Assembly: GCA_029532415.1 (NCBI GenBank)
Contig: JAQOTA010000022.1
Location: forward strand, 1 to 64,000
DNA length: 64,000 bases
Direction of reading: 5' to 3'
Origin: Marasmius tenuissimus
Lineage: Eukaryota; Basidiomycota; Agaricomycetes; Agaricales; Marasmiaceae
Shown piece after piece: positions 1-11,318 of the stretch. A program made the translations under genes and the position numbers. Under the pieces are notes generated by a model. The model worked only from the letters and a program-made list of their open reading frames with translations, was not told the origin of the DNA and did not search any database. Each line of letters opens with the position of its first letter. Position 1 is the first letter of the stretch.

Positions 1-530
1 GGCTCGCTGGCTTCCCTCATTGGCGTCACTTTGGAGTTCCCGTTGTCGCTTCCAAGCTCCAGGAGAACAAATGGCCTCTCGAAGACTTCATCTGCCCTCG
101 CCTCCGTCAACTCACCATGTAACCCATGTAATCAACAACGCTGACGTTCGTTATTCCTTTCGTTGTGTCGGAAATTCAAACCCTGATGCATATTCTAGCC
201 AATTGCCATGGGAGTTTGTAATGGGATTAGCTCGGGCTGCGCCACTGCTGGTTATGCGATGGAATCCCGTTGTCATTTGGGGAAGACCATCCGCTATGAT
301 ACAGTTGGTCGGCTTGGTTGGAGCAGTCATGTTACAAATCATGGTATCAAGGTCGTTATTGACAATGTGTTAAACAACGAAACGTGGGATGTCCCGGAAC
401 CAGTTCCAGATGAAGATGATTGCTGGGTGAGTTACATATTTACGGCGCTTGTCCCCACATCGATTGAAAGGTGTCATAGGCTACAGAATGTGTGAGCTGG
501 ACGTTTGACGAGGGTAAGGAGTCATCATGA
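1..530 (+). CDS. ATG15: ATG15-like autophagic lipase, C-terminal part (cut by window edge)
   Basis: ATG15 is a membrane-bound phospholipase that breaks down autophagic bodies in the fungal vacuole. Only the C-terminal part of the lipase is present; the catalytic GXSXG Ser lies outside the window. Exons are 1..145, 199..426 and 480..530 (TGA), with two 53-nt introns. Visible family motifs are SLASLIGVT at the edge, APGEQMASRRLHLPSPP, HVTHV, then after intron 1 PIAMGVCNGISSGCATAGYA and MESRCHLGKTIRYDTV, and the Cys-rich end around VPEPVPDEDDCW. Oddity: continuous homology over bases 28-55 needs two missing T residues (near 31 and 51), each in a short T run. This is either local sequence error or a frame-disrupted copy. 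Downstream of base 55 the frame is clean. The next gene converges from the right. Confidence 0.8.
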
Positions 531-922
531 GAGCGACGATGTAATGTACAGCTTCTAGTCTTCACGGAATACTATACAGTTTACTATTTTAGAATCTGTA
601 CTCGGGGGTTGTGGTGGAGTGCGGGAAGTCAAGCTAGTCAAGTTTTGGAACTTCGCCATGATCTCGGTGAGTTAGAGCTACATGTTGCGTCAGTGGTGCA
701 CCAGAGGCATCAAAAGTAATCTCACAAAGTATGCAATTCCTATGATCATGGATCACCAATACACATTACGCCTAGATTCTAAGAGGCAAAACGACTCCCT
801 CAAACCGTATGGCGGATGCTGGAAATTGACTTCCGCTTCACCGTGGATCCTTTCAAGGAACATTTTGGGGAGCGATTTGTTACACTTTGCCTACGTACAA
901 GTCATTTTAGTTTCTAACATCA
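531..922. other. Intergenic, convergent 3' ends
   Basis: Spacer between the stop codons of the ATG15-like gene (+) and the alpha-glucosidase gene (-). I see no coding sequence, RNA gene or repeat here. It presumably carries both 3' untranslated regions. Confidence 0.6.
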
Positions 923-3900
923 TCAATCAACGACCTTGAGAGTGAACCCGTTGGTAAACGGCACGTCCAGGTCCACATTTACCATCTTCGTCTCCTCGTC
1001 GTATTCGAACTCTGGTTGCCCATCCCCACCTTCTCCATCAAACTCAACATCCGACGGTGCCTGCTCGACTCCTAAAATCCTAACGCTCCTCAAATTCACC
1101 TCCAACGGGAATCCAAACTCTCCGTCCACCGTCAACGTCCCATCCTCATACTTCATATCCAAGAATGTCGTTCCGCTCTGCTCAATCGACACACCATCGT
1201 CAACGTAGAGCTTTCCAACTGCTTTACCATCCTTATCCGTCGCAACAACAATCTCAAAGTCCTTCTCCCTCAACTCATCCGTGATCATCGCTCCCTCGAC
1301 TCGCAGCGGTACAATCCTCCCTCCGAGAATGTGCACAGGAATCTCGGTATAGTCGACATCGGTAAGCGTGACGTTTCCAGTCTCTTCCACAGGAGCGAAC
1401 GTGAGGAAATCGTAAAAGGTGCCTTCGGGCGGGAGATAAATCGTAACTTGCGTCGAGTTCTCTTCGGTAACGGGAGACACGAGGATGGAGTCTCCGTACA
1501 AGAACTGTAGTTCGATCGGGAACGTGCTGGTGTCGTTCGGGAATCGATAGAAGAGGGGTTGAAGGACGGGGGTTCCGTCGAGAGATGCAACGTGGAAAGC
1601 AGTGTAGATGTAGTCCATGAGGCGGTATCGCATGTCGAGTACGTTCTTCGCAGCTTGGGTAACGAGTGGCCAGCGATAGAATTCTTGAGAGATACTTGTG
1701 TCTTGGTTGTGCTATCATTCCAGTGAATCTGTCAGAACCGACGAAGAGGTATGGTAACAGAAATAAGGACACTTACATTCCTCATGAAGGTGTAGAACCC
1801 GCCCAACATCGCCCATCTAGCGCATAGCGTCTCAGTCGTGTTGGCCCCAAAGCCACAGATGTCGCTTCCGATCATAGGTACCTGGTAGATACTTGCAAAT
1901 CCGAGCATGCCCGCGATACTGAAACGGTATTGCTCCCAAGTGCTCAGATTGTCACCGAGCCATTTCCCTAGAGTGCCAGAATGAGCTCAAAGAATACAAG
2001 TTGGAACATGAGAAGGACTGACCAACATGACGGCCAGCACCAGCATAGGTCGACCTCGTGATGGTCAGTGGACGCAACCCAGGCCGGCGGTTGAGCATAG
2101 CGTCGCGAGTCGCCGTCGACATCATGGTGCCATACAGATTGTGGACATCGTATTCCGTGAGGTTGTTGTAATGAGTCGCGTTGACCTGTATGCAAGGAGT
2201 CATGATAAGGGCTTTGTCCGCACAACAGACACGAGAGCAACGCACTGGAGCAGTCATAGCACTCAAATCACCGCCAGGCGCGGCATTTCCAATCGCGTAC
2301 GGTGGGTTCAAAATGGTCTGAGGTGCTCTCTTCTTCAGAGACCTCTTCGTAGCGTTCACGAATATTGCGGTGTTGGGATCAGGTGGGGGAGTGGTTCTGG
2401 CTGGGGGGAAGTCTCGATCTCTGGATTGCCCGAAAGGATCGGTACAGGGCAGGTTGCAGAACTATGTAGTCGTACCATCGTGAGCGATTGCGGATTCAGA
2501 AGGGAGCTCTACTCACGCTGGCAGGTTCGTTCATATCAATCCAGACACCGTCGATGTCCAAACCCTCGGATGCGTTGTAGAAGATTTCAAACTCGCGGTT
2601 CCAGTATCTGAAAGCCTTGGTCAATCGGCTGCTCGCTACCCTCCAAATGCGATAATACTCACTCCTGTGTGCTTGGGTGGAACCAGTCTGTGGATGGCAG
2701 TAAGTAAAACTGTGACTCCTGCGGACAGAGGCGAAAGCCTACCCGGATACACCGCTGGCCCTGGCCAGACAACACCAATAACAACACTTCCATTTGGCCA
2801 TTTGAGGAAAACATCCATGTCCTCACCACGGTCGAGTGCCCCATAGGACTCGTCAAGAGTGTAACCCACTGCTGGGTCCGTCATGACGACTGTGAAAGTC
2901 CGAGTCAGATGCTGTGATAGTAGCGCCGAAATCTGGGCGTACTATATTTCTGTCCGTTCGCATGAAGATGGTCGACAATCTCCCGCATTCGGTTCAGTGG
3001 GAAATAATCCGGTTCGAGGGTGAAGATGCGACGTCTGTCCATGTAGTCTGCGGAAGATCGATAGTCAGCTCGTGGAATGTCAGGAGTACGATGAAGCAAG
3101 ACCTATGTCGGTCCACATAGTCTCCAGAGGTATGCCAGCAGCCGAGTAGTTGGTTATAACGCCAGCCACATCCACAAAGTCTGCAAATGATTTTGAGAAA
3201 ATGCATCAAGTAAGCCGGTAGAATAGGAACGTACCTGTATACCCGAATCGACACTGGTGTGATCCGAAGGACCAGTAGGGTACCTCCGCAGGCAGACCCA
3301 CAATCTCCGCGTACTGCTGAGACACCTCGACGGGGTTCTCACCGGCGAAGAAGTAAAAGTCCAAGATTCCTCCAATGATGTTATATTCCACTGTGGTTAC
3401 ACCCTCATCAGCATCGTCGAGTTTAATGTCCATCCCGTTGGAGTTCAATAGAAAAACTCCGTGCGTTCCTGTCGTCCGATGCTCAAAGTATATAGGATGG
3501 TTCCCATACAAGTTGGTACCGGTCGGAATACCATAGGAATCTCGACTCCAAAGTGTTCTTGTTAGGTTGTGCGTGGGCAATCGGAAGGTTTCGGTATGTT
3601 CTCCCAAGCCGTATATGTTTGCATTAGCAGGCGAACCGGTCGATTTAATTCGGAGGTATTGTGGTTCGAAGATCAATGGGTGACTTGCAGAAGTCGAGAA
3701 AAGGGTCTCGTTCGTTCCGGCGCGTGAGATGCTGAACACAAAAGGTGTCGTCTCGTAGCTGAACTGGATTCTCGAATCTTCGATTGAGGAATTCGACGAT
3801 GATTGAGGTCGAGGAAAAACGCTCTCTGGGACTTCATAGCGTGTTTCGGACGGGTCGGTGATTTTGACGTGAATTCGACTGTCTGTGGGGTGTTGGTAAG

Positions 3901-4172
3901 TACGCCGACCGTGAGGAGAGAGTCTTCGACGACGAACCGGTTTCGTAGGTGACCTGAAGCCTCAGACTCTCGATGTCGTCTCCGAACACGTTACAGGGAG
4001 TGCCTGCAAGAACCAAATCGGCCGTGATAGTCCTTCCATCGTCGTTGGTCGAGACATTCTCTGCATTGTAGCCTGGGCACGCGTCGAGGAGTGCGGGATC
4101 GACATACTCTGCGCGTGCAGAGATGCTCGAAAGCACGAGTAGTGCAGAGACAGCCAAGCGGCGAGAGAGCAT
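923..4172 (-). CDS. Secreted GH31 alpha-glucosidase
   Basis: Glycoside hydrolase family 31 enzyme that releases glucose from the non-reducing end of alpha-glucans, acting outside the cell. Exons (read on the minus strand): 4172-3938, 3882-3235, 3180-3103, 3047-2943, 2889-2743, 2687-2663, 2607-2517, 2461-2246, 2185-2023, 1967-1777, 1711-923. They sum to 2688 nt, 895 aa, with no internal stop. Residues 1-21 form a signal peptide ending in ARA. The nucleophile is D437 in [11 protein letters not shown] and the acid/base is D605 in [14 protein letters not shown] and HNQDT follow the family order. The all-beta C-terminal domain ends in FTLKVVD. Length and layout match fungal extracellular alpha-glucosidases. 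It is divergent from the DUF6593 gene, with a TATA box 39 nt upstream of the ATG. The substrate (starch, maltose or nigerose type) cannot be told from sequence. Confidence 0.95.
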
Positions 4173-4210
4173 GGTTGGTCCCGATGGGTCGGATAGATGT
4201 CGGTGACAGA

Positions 4211-4217
4211 TTTTATA
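4211..4217 (-). promoter_or_regulatory. TATA box of the GH31 gene
   Basis: TATAAAA on the minus strand, 39-45 nt upstream of the alpha-glucosidase ATG at 4172. This implies a very short 5' leader. It is the only good TATA match in the shared intergenic region. Confidence 0.6.
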
Positions 4218-4786
4218 CCCTCGTAGAGCCCTCCCTTAGTTCTCCTAAGGGCTAAGACCTGAATCATGGGGGTGTGATGACGTCCGCCGTCTTATGACCA
4301 CGACGAGCCATGAGGTTCATCGGCTAGAAATCAGAAAAGAAGGGACTGAAGTTGGGGCTCCCGGCTAGGAGGTAAATGCCGTAGAACAACGTCCCTGAAA
4401 TAATGAAAGATAGGCTCAACGTCGACAACGACAATGACAAGCGAGGTCGAGGAAAGGACATTGTGCCGAGGACACCGATGAGCGCCAGTGTCGACGCGGT
4501 GTGACAGTAACACGTCACACTCCTGCTCATCGTCGCGGACGACGAGCTCGAACAAATTTCATATGCCGAGGTCGCGATCTTGGTTCTTCTCTGTCATGCC
4601 ATCCATCCCGCCACCCGCTTTTACAATTTCCCGACCTATTCACGTCTGATGGTGGTCGCCCTGGTGGTAAATTCTACCTGGGAAGATGAATGAATTCTCG
4701 AACACCAAGTGGGAACCGCTCATGCTAGATCCTACCGGGGGTCTTCTGGGTCTACGGCCTCATTAACGCACTGTGCTCTACCATCC
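4218..4786. other. Divergent intergenic region between GH31 and DUF6593 genes
   Basis: About 570 bp holding the presumed promoters of both flanking genes. A minus-strand reading frame at 4324-4530 encodes a hydrophobic stretch, but it has no recognisable family or supporting context, so I do not call it a gene. No repeats seen. Confidence 0.5.
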
Positions 4787-5520
4787 ATGGACCTCACTCT
4801 CGTCAACAACGACCCCACAAAAACACTGCTTGTCTCCTCAGATGGTATTCCAGCCTATGCTGTAGGAACTATTAGCACCGATGCCGCCTTGACCGCCGCA
4901 CCAGTCAAGACCACGACCGTCACTCGGTTGGAGAGGAGTAACAACAGCTCGGGACGAACACAATTAGAAGTGGGGAAGATACAGCATCAGGCTCAGGCTC
5001 AGGCTGTAGATGATGGGAGTGTGAGGATGAGTCTTCATTATGGGGAAAGACGGCCAGAATTCACACTGGAGATTGTTCAAAAAATGACAGGTGGCTTGGT
5101 GAGTGATAACGAGCAGGGGTGAGTTCGATATACTTCTCGAAGTTCGAGGGAGGGAAAGAGCTAAGAGTTTGCTTAGTTCATGGTCATTCACAGGTCCCGA
5201 TGAGCGCCCCTACAAATGGCAAGTGTTTATCAAGTATCCTGTGGTAAGTAAGCTCGACAAACCTAATCATCTCATTCACTCGTACCTCACCGTCATCATC
5301 ACCCCAGCTCTTCCTTAATGATACCTCGAATACCCCCCTCGCCCGGTATCGTCGCGCAAAACTCGGTATCGTCTCTAGATCCCGTCGACCGTTTCTAGAG
5401 ATCTTCCCAGCAGCTATGGATTGCGTTGACCTGGTAGTCGTTACGTTCGTGACCTTCATGATACATCAATTTCCAGCTCTTGGTTTCTCTGAACCCGAAC
5501 AGAACGCATCCATGTCTTGA
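4787..5520 (+). CDS. DUF6593 domain protein
   Basis: Small beta-rich protein of the basidiomycete DUF6593 family; molecular function unknown. Exons 4787..5118, 5177..5243 and 5308..5520 sum to 612 nt, 203 aa. The family hallmark is SWSFTGPDERPYKW across the first splice junction, followed by a short strand (KYPV) and a C-terminal hydrophobic run (FLEIFPAAMDCVDLVVVTFV). The start at 4787 (MDLTLVNNDPTKTLL) fits the usual family start; an in-frame ATG at 4709 would add 26 residues that do not look conserved. A second, separate DUF6593 gene lies at 44277 in the same window. The gene is transcribed away from the GH31 gene. Confidence 0.75.
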
Positions 5521-8004
5521 CAACGAGACAGTGACAAGTATTGAAAGGCCTCTATCCATGTACATATAGTTGCGGTAAATGTACCATGTTGCTTTGTATC
5601 ATGATGTGTGAGCTGCGGGAGAAGTGGACTTGAATCGGGGATGACTTTCTGCGGGCGCAATATCTTGGCGGTGACTCTGAGTTCTGTGGTTTTCTGTCAC
5701 GATTCGTACTTGTCATTTGATCGCATGTCCTCCGACATTCGTCCTAAATATTCTCAAATGAAGACGTAAAAGTGGAAGTTGACTGTAGGGAGGTAAAGAG
5801 CCTGCAAGAAGGTGGTACTTCAATATCAGATAGCTCTCTGATGCACCCCATAATACACGAAAAGACTGAACAAAGTAGATTTTAGAGTAGCCAGCGGACC
5901 TTGACATCTATCCACTTGTGTACTGAGTGCCATCAGCGCTGGCGATCATGGACCTACAGGGATCAATCCCGACGAACCGTGCCGGTTTTTGGCAAAGGCA
6001 AACGGTTACTGCTCTATACCTCCTTCGATTGCGAGGCACACAGATCCCTTCCGAGTCTTTGCATTCGTTTCTGTAACTTTCGTGTCACCGAAAGCGTCTA
6101 CTTCCTCATGATCATACAATGTTTATAAGGACTGTCATGGTCGAGCTCACATCTTCGCACTGAGAAAACGTCCGAGGGGGCCAAAATGATAACAAAGCGT
6201 TTACTCTGGATTGGAGATACGATACGGTCCCATACGGACATAGTGCAAGGGACCCCAATCGCTTAGCAGTTTTTCCGAAAACAAATAAGGAGAACAGCAA
6301 GATCGCGTCGGGACTGCGGATCCTTCGGTCTACCGCGACGAGCCCCTCCTTTGCTTTAGGGAGTTAGCACGAAGATCGAGTAGACAAGGACGCCCGACAG
6401 GAGGGCCGCACGGGTAACGGAAACGGAGGAGCTCTCGGAAGGGAGGTCAGAGGACGGATGGAACGGGGGATAAGAAGACATCGGCCCACACATCTGGACG
6501 TCCACACTAAGTCCTAACGCCGTCGTACGTTGGTAGGACCGTCAAAGGATAGTCCGAGAGGATGGTAGTTCCGTCGGAACCTCCCGAGACGTACCCTATC
6601 TGACGGCCTGGGATGAACATAAGCCCTCGAGTAGAAATGGCGAAACGTGTTCCGTACGAGGAGAACACCTACGGCAATTAGGATCCAAGCTCAAAATTTG
6701 AACGTCAGAGAAAGACTGGGAGCCTCGGATTCGACATACCCTGAGTCCTAGGCCTAACGCTCTTGATAAACGGAACAGGAAAGCGAGTCCGCAGGGGTCG
6801 ACTGGGTTCATCATTTCTGAACGGTAGATTGTTGAACTCAAGCATCGTTCAGAAGATAATACGGGCTCACCTAAAGTTATTCACAGTACACAGTACGGGG
6901 CTGGCACCCGTGCTTGCCGCAGCTCTCAGAGTCACTTTCAAGCGGCACCGCGTTCGAGGTCTGCATGCCGAAGACACTCCTGGTACAACTTGACGCGTAA
7001 AACTTCACCCAATCCGATCCGCTTGCTGAATCGACTGGATTGGATGGTTCGAGCGGGCAGCCGTACGCTATTTGGACAAGAATTGAGCGAAAAACCGCAG
7101 TTTGAAGGCTGAATCTCACGAACCGCTGGATTTCGCCGATAAGTATCTCTTCTAAATTGTATCCAGGCCGTGTATGTCGCGAGAATTTTGACTTCCAATG
7201 TTTCCACGCTGATCTTCTCTACGAAGTGTCCACATCAAACTCTAGATCGTAGTTGAGGGCGGGGCCCAGTTCGCACTGTTGAAGCGAGCTACGATTACAC
7301 CCGCGTTCGCAACTTGATCCTCAACCACCATCATCGCCTGCGTAGTGTGCATCCTCCTTATGAAGTCGCTGCCTGGTACCTTTCCTCCCCTTTCAACATG
7401 TACCTTTCTCGATCATTTTGGATGACAAGCCTCGATATCTGGTCGCATGGAAATTTGACGGTGAGCTACAACTTTTTGGTGTTTTTTTTGTGGGTTTCGG
7501 AGGGTTTAAAGCGGTCTTCTGGGACCTATGAGGGGCTCCGTGGGCTGCACTAAGGTTTGGAAACGGAAGAGCGATGGAAAAAAGCTATTTCAACTGGATT
7601 GTCATTGCGTCAACGGTCAGCCGAGCTCGGGATGTTTTTGTCACGGACGTGCCGAGGTACAATCGCACATGGTTTTCCTTGCGTTTTTCGTACTGAATTG
7701 TAGCTCTCTTTCGACACTTCGACTGGATTGGTTCTTCTTGATGGAAGTTGCATTGGAGAGTTCCTGAACCTTTGGCTGATTGACTATAATACAAGGATGC
7801 AGCATACCCAGTAGGGTCGCCTCGGTCGCCCAATCTCCCCGTTTCTCCAGTCAATTCCAAAAACGACTAAGCTTGTTTAGGCTGGGCTCTGTCACCGTGA
7901 CGTTGATCGCTCAAAGGACAAATTCATTTCTTTTTCCCCACATCCCCACATCCCCTCATATCGCCCTCCGTTTCGATATCGGTTACGGGTCGCCCTCAAC
8001 CACC
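5521..8004. other. Gene-poor stretch with possible decayed coding remnant
   Basis: About 2.5 kb without a gene I can support. Open frames are short, lack family similarity and do not join through splice sites. Around 6356-6530 on the minus strand there is a Ser-rich stretch followed by a hydrophobic C-terminus ending in a stop, resembling a GPI-anchor tail. Its upstream reading frame breaks, so at best it is a relic. Just before 8005 the DNA is pyrimidine-rich (about 7925-7985), as is usual in fungal promoters. Confidence 0.4.
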
Positions 8005-10909
8005 ATGTTCGAAAGCAACCCGCCAGCTGGAGTCACCTTCGCGCATCAAGAGAAGCTACCAAAGCTACCCATACCTTCGTTGGAGGACACATGCAATCGT
8101 TATCTCAGGGCGTTGGAAGCACTTCAAGACCACAACGAGCACAAGAAGACCAAGCTCGCGGTGAAGGAGTTCCTGGAGAAGGACGGACCTATACTTCAGC
8201 AGAAGCTGAATGAGTACGCCAAAGACAGGCCTAGGTGCGTCCAATTCCGCTCTTTGGCCACCATCAATCGCTTATTTCGATTTAACTATCGCTAGCTACA
8301 TTGAGGAGTTCTGGTATGAATCATACCTCTCGCACAGCGACCCAGTTGTCCTCGCTCTGAACCCATACTTCGTCCTCGAGTGCGTGCTTTCACTCGCTGT
8401 TCGTGTCTATCATTGAACATTGAACGGGGAACTACCAGGGATGATCCGACTCCGCAAAGAGGCTCACAGCTTCCGAGGGCGGCATCGCTCATCGTATCCT
8501 CGCTCGGTTTCATCCATGACCTTCGTGCGGGTATCCTTGAGCCTGACTCCACTCGTGGCGTTCCGCTCGACATGGACCAGTATACCCGATTATTCGGTAC
8601 TGCCAGAATTCCAACCAAGGTAACTCTTCGGTTTCCCTTGACTTGGCAAATGTTATCGACTATTCGCAGAAAGGATGCAGAATGGAGGTCGCTGACTCCC
8701 ACCATATCGTCGTACTCCGACGGGGTCAATTCTGTAAGTGGATTAGAATCCCACCCTTTTGGCCAATCGCTGAATTGACTTTAAGATTGGTTCGATGTGC
8801 TTGACGAGAATAACCTGCCTCTACTTACCGAACGGGAGATCGTGCGGAACCTGCAAGCCATTGTCAACGATGCCGATACGATCACTCGACGCGAAGTAGC
8901 CCTCAATGCGTTGGGCGTGCTCAGTACTGAGAATCGCAAGACTTGGTCCAAGATCAGAACAGCAATATCCCAAGACAAACACAACGCCAACTGTCTCGAA
9001 CTCGTCGACAAGGCCCTCTTCATTGTCTGTCTTGACGACCACGTCGATCTGAAGGACGACTTGGCACAACTCTGTTCTAATTTCCTTTGCGGGACATACG
9101 GCCTCGAAGATGGAATACAAGTCGGAACATGTGTCAATCGATGGTACGATAAGCTGCAAATCATCGTGTGTAGCGACGGTGCAGCGGGTATCAACTTTGA
9201 GCACACTGGTGTCGATGGACATACTGTATTGAGGTGCGGGAGATTCTCTGATGCTGGTGGTATTGTGTGCTTAGTGCTCATTGATGCCTTGGCGGCGTGT
9301 AGGTTCGCAGCTGATATCTTTACCGAGGGTCTCATGCTGCTAGCCAGGTCGATTAATCCATCCGCACCGACGTTGTTCCATGCCTCTCTTTCCCCGTATG
9401 CCAAGTCGTACAAGCCACCCAAGGGACAGAAGAAACCGCCTCCTAAAGAGGATCTCGATACCACGCCTAAGAAACTCGATTGGAACCTGTCGCCCGAGCT
9501 ACGCGTTAATATCCGGTGCGGGTACCCCCTTTCCGTTCGTATCACCTGTCGCTAATAGATGACGAACCCGAAGGTTCGCAGAGACTAGAATCAGCGACCT
9601 GATATGTCAAAATGACTGCCAAGCACTCGAGTTCAGAGGATACGGAAAGAATTTCATCACGAGTCATGGGTTCAGTCCAGACGCTTTCGTGCAGATGGCG
9701 TTTCAGGCCGCGTACTTTGGGCTCTACGGTACCGCCTCCATGATCCTATTGCAAGACGTATCATGCTGACACCTCTTTAGGACGAATTGAATGCGTGTAT
9801 GAACCGGCTATGACCAAGAGTTTCTTGCATGGACGTACAGAATCGATCAGATCGGTCCAACCGGAAAGTGTCCACTTTACCAAGGTCGGATGAGAAAGCC
9901 CCCTGTCACATTTCTTCGCTCGCTTATACCTACCTTTTTTGTAGACGTTTTACTCCGATGCTTCCGTAGCAGACAAAGTCGGCGCTCTTCGGAAAGCTTG
10001 TGAGAGACACGTCAAGCTCACCAAAGAATGTAGTCAAGGTCTCGGCCAAGACCGCCACCTCTACGCCCTCTACTGTCTCCAACGACGGATGAACGACGCC
10101 CTTGGCGATAACCAGGACGCAGCAAGCGCGAGCGGAGACAACCTCAGCGATACCGAGTCCTCATCCGACGTTTCGGATGTTTCAAAGGGATCTGGTGCTG
10201 TAACTCAGCGAGTGGTACCGAGTATCTTTAGCGATGCTGGATGGGAGCTGTTGAACACGTCCATTCTTTCGACATCGAATTGCGGTAATCCAGCACTGCG
10301 GCTATTTGGGTTCGCCCCTGTTACGCCTGATGGGTATGGACTTGGGTATATTATCAAGGATGAGGGGCTTTCTATGTGAGTGCATCGTGTTTGAGATCGA
10401 TCTTATCGGGTGTTCTTACCTGTGTGTCTGTGTGTGTGGGATGTTCTAGCTGTGCTTCGTCGAAACATTTGCAGACTAGGAGATTCCTCGATACGATTAA
10501 GGGCTATCTGCTTGATATCCAGAAGATGATCATACAGTTGCACCGTGCGGCGAACGAGCCTCCGCCACCGTTTGTGGACCATACGGGAGTGTTGAGAGAT
10601 TCGCAGACGGGTCGGCCTATCAATGGAAAGCCGACTGGTGAGGATGAGGACGAGGATTACGATGACCTTTTGTTACGTGAGTCACCTCTTTTCGTGTCCG
10701 ATCGTGATCGGCAGCGCTAACGAATCTTTTGCGTGCGATGTAGCTGAGTATTCGTTCTATGGAAGTGCAGAAGTGGAGCTTCTGGATAAAAGGAAACGGA
10801 GTAACTCAAGGCGGTCCAACATTGGTACGTTGAATGGTCGTGAAATGTTGATGCAAAGAGATTAACGCGCGAATATGTAGGGAAAGCCATCAAGATCGCG
10901 GAATACTGA
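8005..10909 (+). CDS. Carnitine O-acetyltransferase (choline/carnitine acyltransferase family)
   Basis: Transfers acetyl groups between CoA and carnitine so that acetyl units can move between peroxisome, cytosol and mitochondrion. Twelve exons: 8005..8234, 8296..8379, 8439..8619, 8670..8733, 8786..9233, 9303..9515, 9574..9728, 9781..9884, 9945..10375, 10450..10676, 10744..10824, 10881..10909. They sum to 2247 nt, 748 aa. The catalytic His is H326 in INFEHTGVDGHTVLRF. Other family blocks are GQFYWFDVLDE, CLDDHVDL, NRWYDK and the late CGNPALRLFGFAPVTPDGYG. There is an acidic, Ser-rich insert after HLYALYCLQRRM and a basic tail. No clear N-terminal mitochondrial presequence or C-terminal peroxisomal signal (it ends KIAEY), which favours the cytosolic FacC/Yat-like class, but that is inference. 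Confidence 0.93.
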
Positions 10910-11318
10910 GAGAGGGTTTTTTTGGTGGCTTGCATTCGATTATTATCGTTTAGGTCTGTCTGAGTGTATTTTACCTATCCTGTACTACCTTATTTTGATA
11001 ACTTGTGCCACTGCGCCATGACCTCGGAGTAGACCGCTCAATCAACATCCCGGGATCTCAGCATCTGCTGAGCACCGCACGTCATGATGATCTCAAAATG
11101 GTATGTTAAAGCACTCTGGCCGTCCCTTTTTCACCACCTCCCACGACGTAGTGTCCTCACCCTCTTGCTTCCACAAGTAAGTATCCATCGTTCGTCATTG
11201 ACTCATTGTGTCGCTGTGGAACAATAACAGCGCTTTACAGCTCGTCATACTCGCTTGCTATAAGTACTCGAACTTTGCCTCGGCCGCTCAATCTTTCCTC
11301 TGCTCCACCATCATCATC
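10910..11318. other. Intergenic, tandem + strand genes
   Basis: About 400 bp between the carnitine acetyltransferase stop and the next start. The last 200 bp are C/T-rich, ending in a run of cat triplets that overlaps the start codon. An in-frame ATG at 11208 is less likely as the start. No repeats or RNA genes seen. Confidence 0.5.

Noticed and set aside
4324..4530. Hydrophobic minus-strand frame resembling a small membrane protein
   Set aside because: No family match, no splice partners, and it lies in the shared promoter of two real genes.
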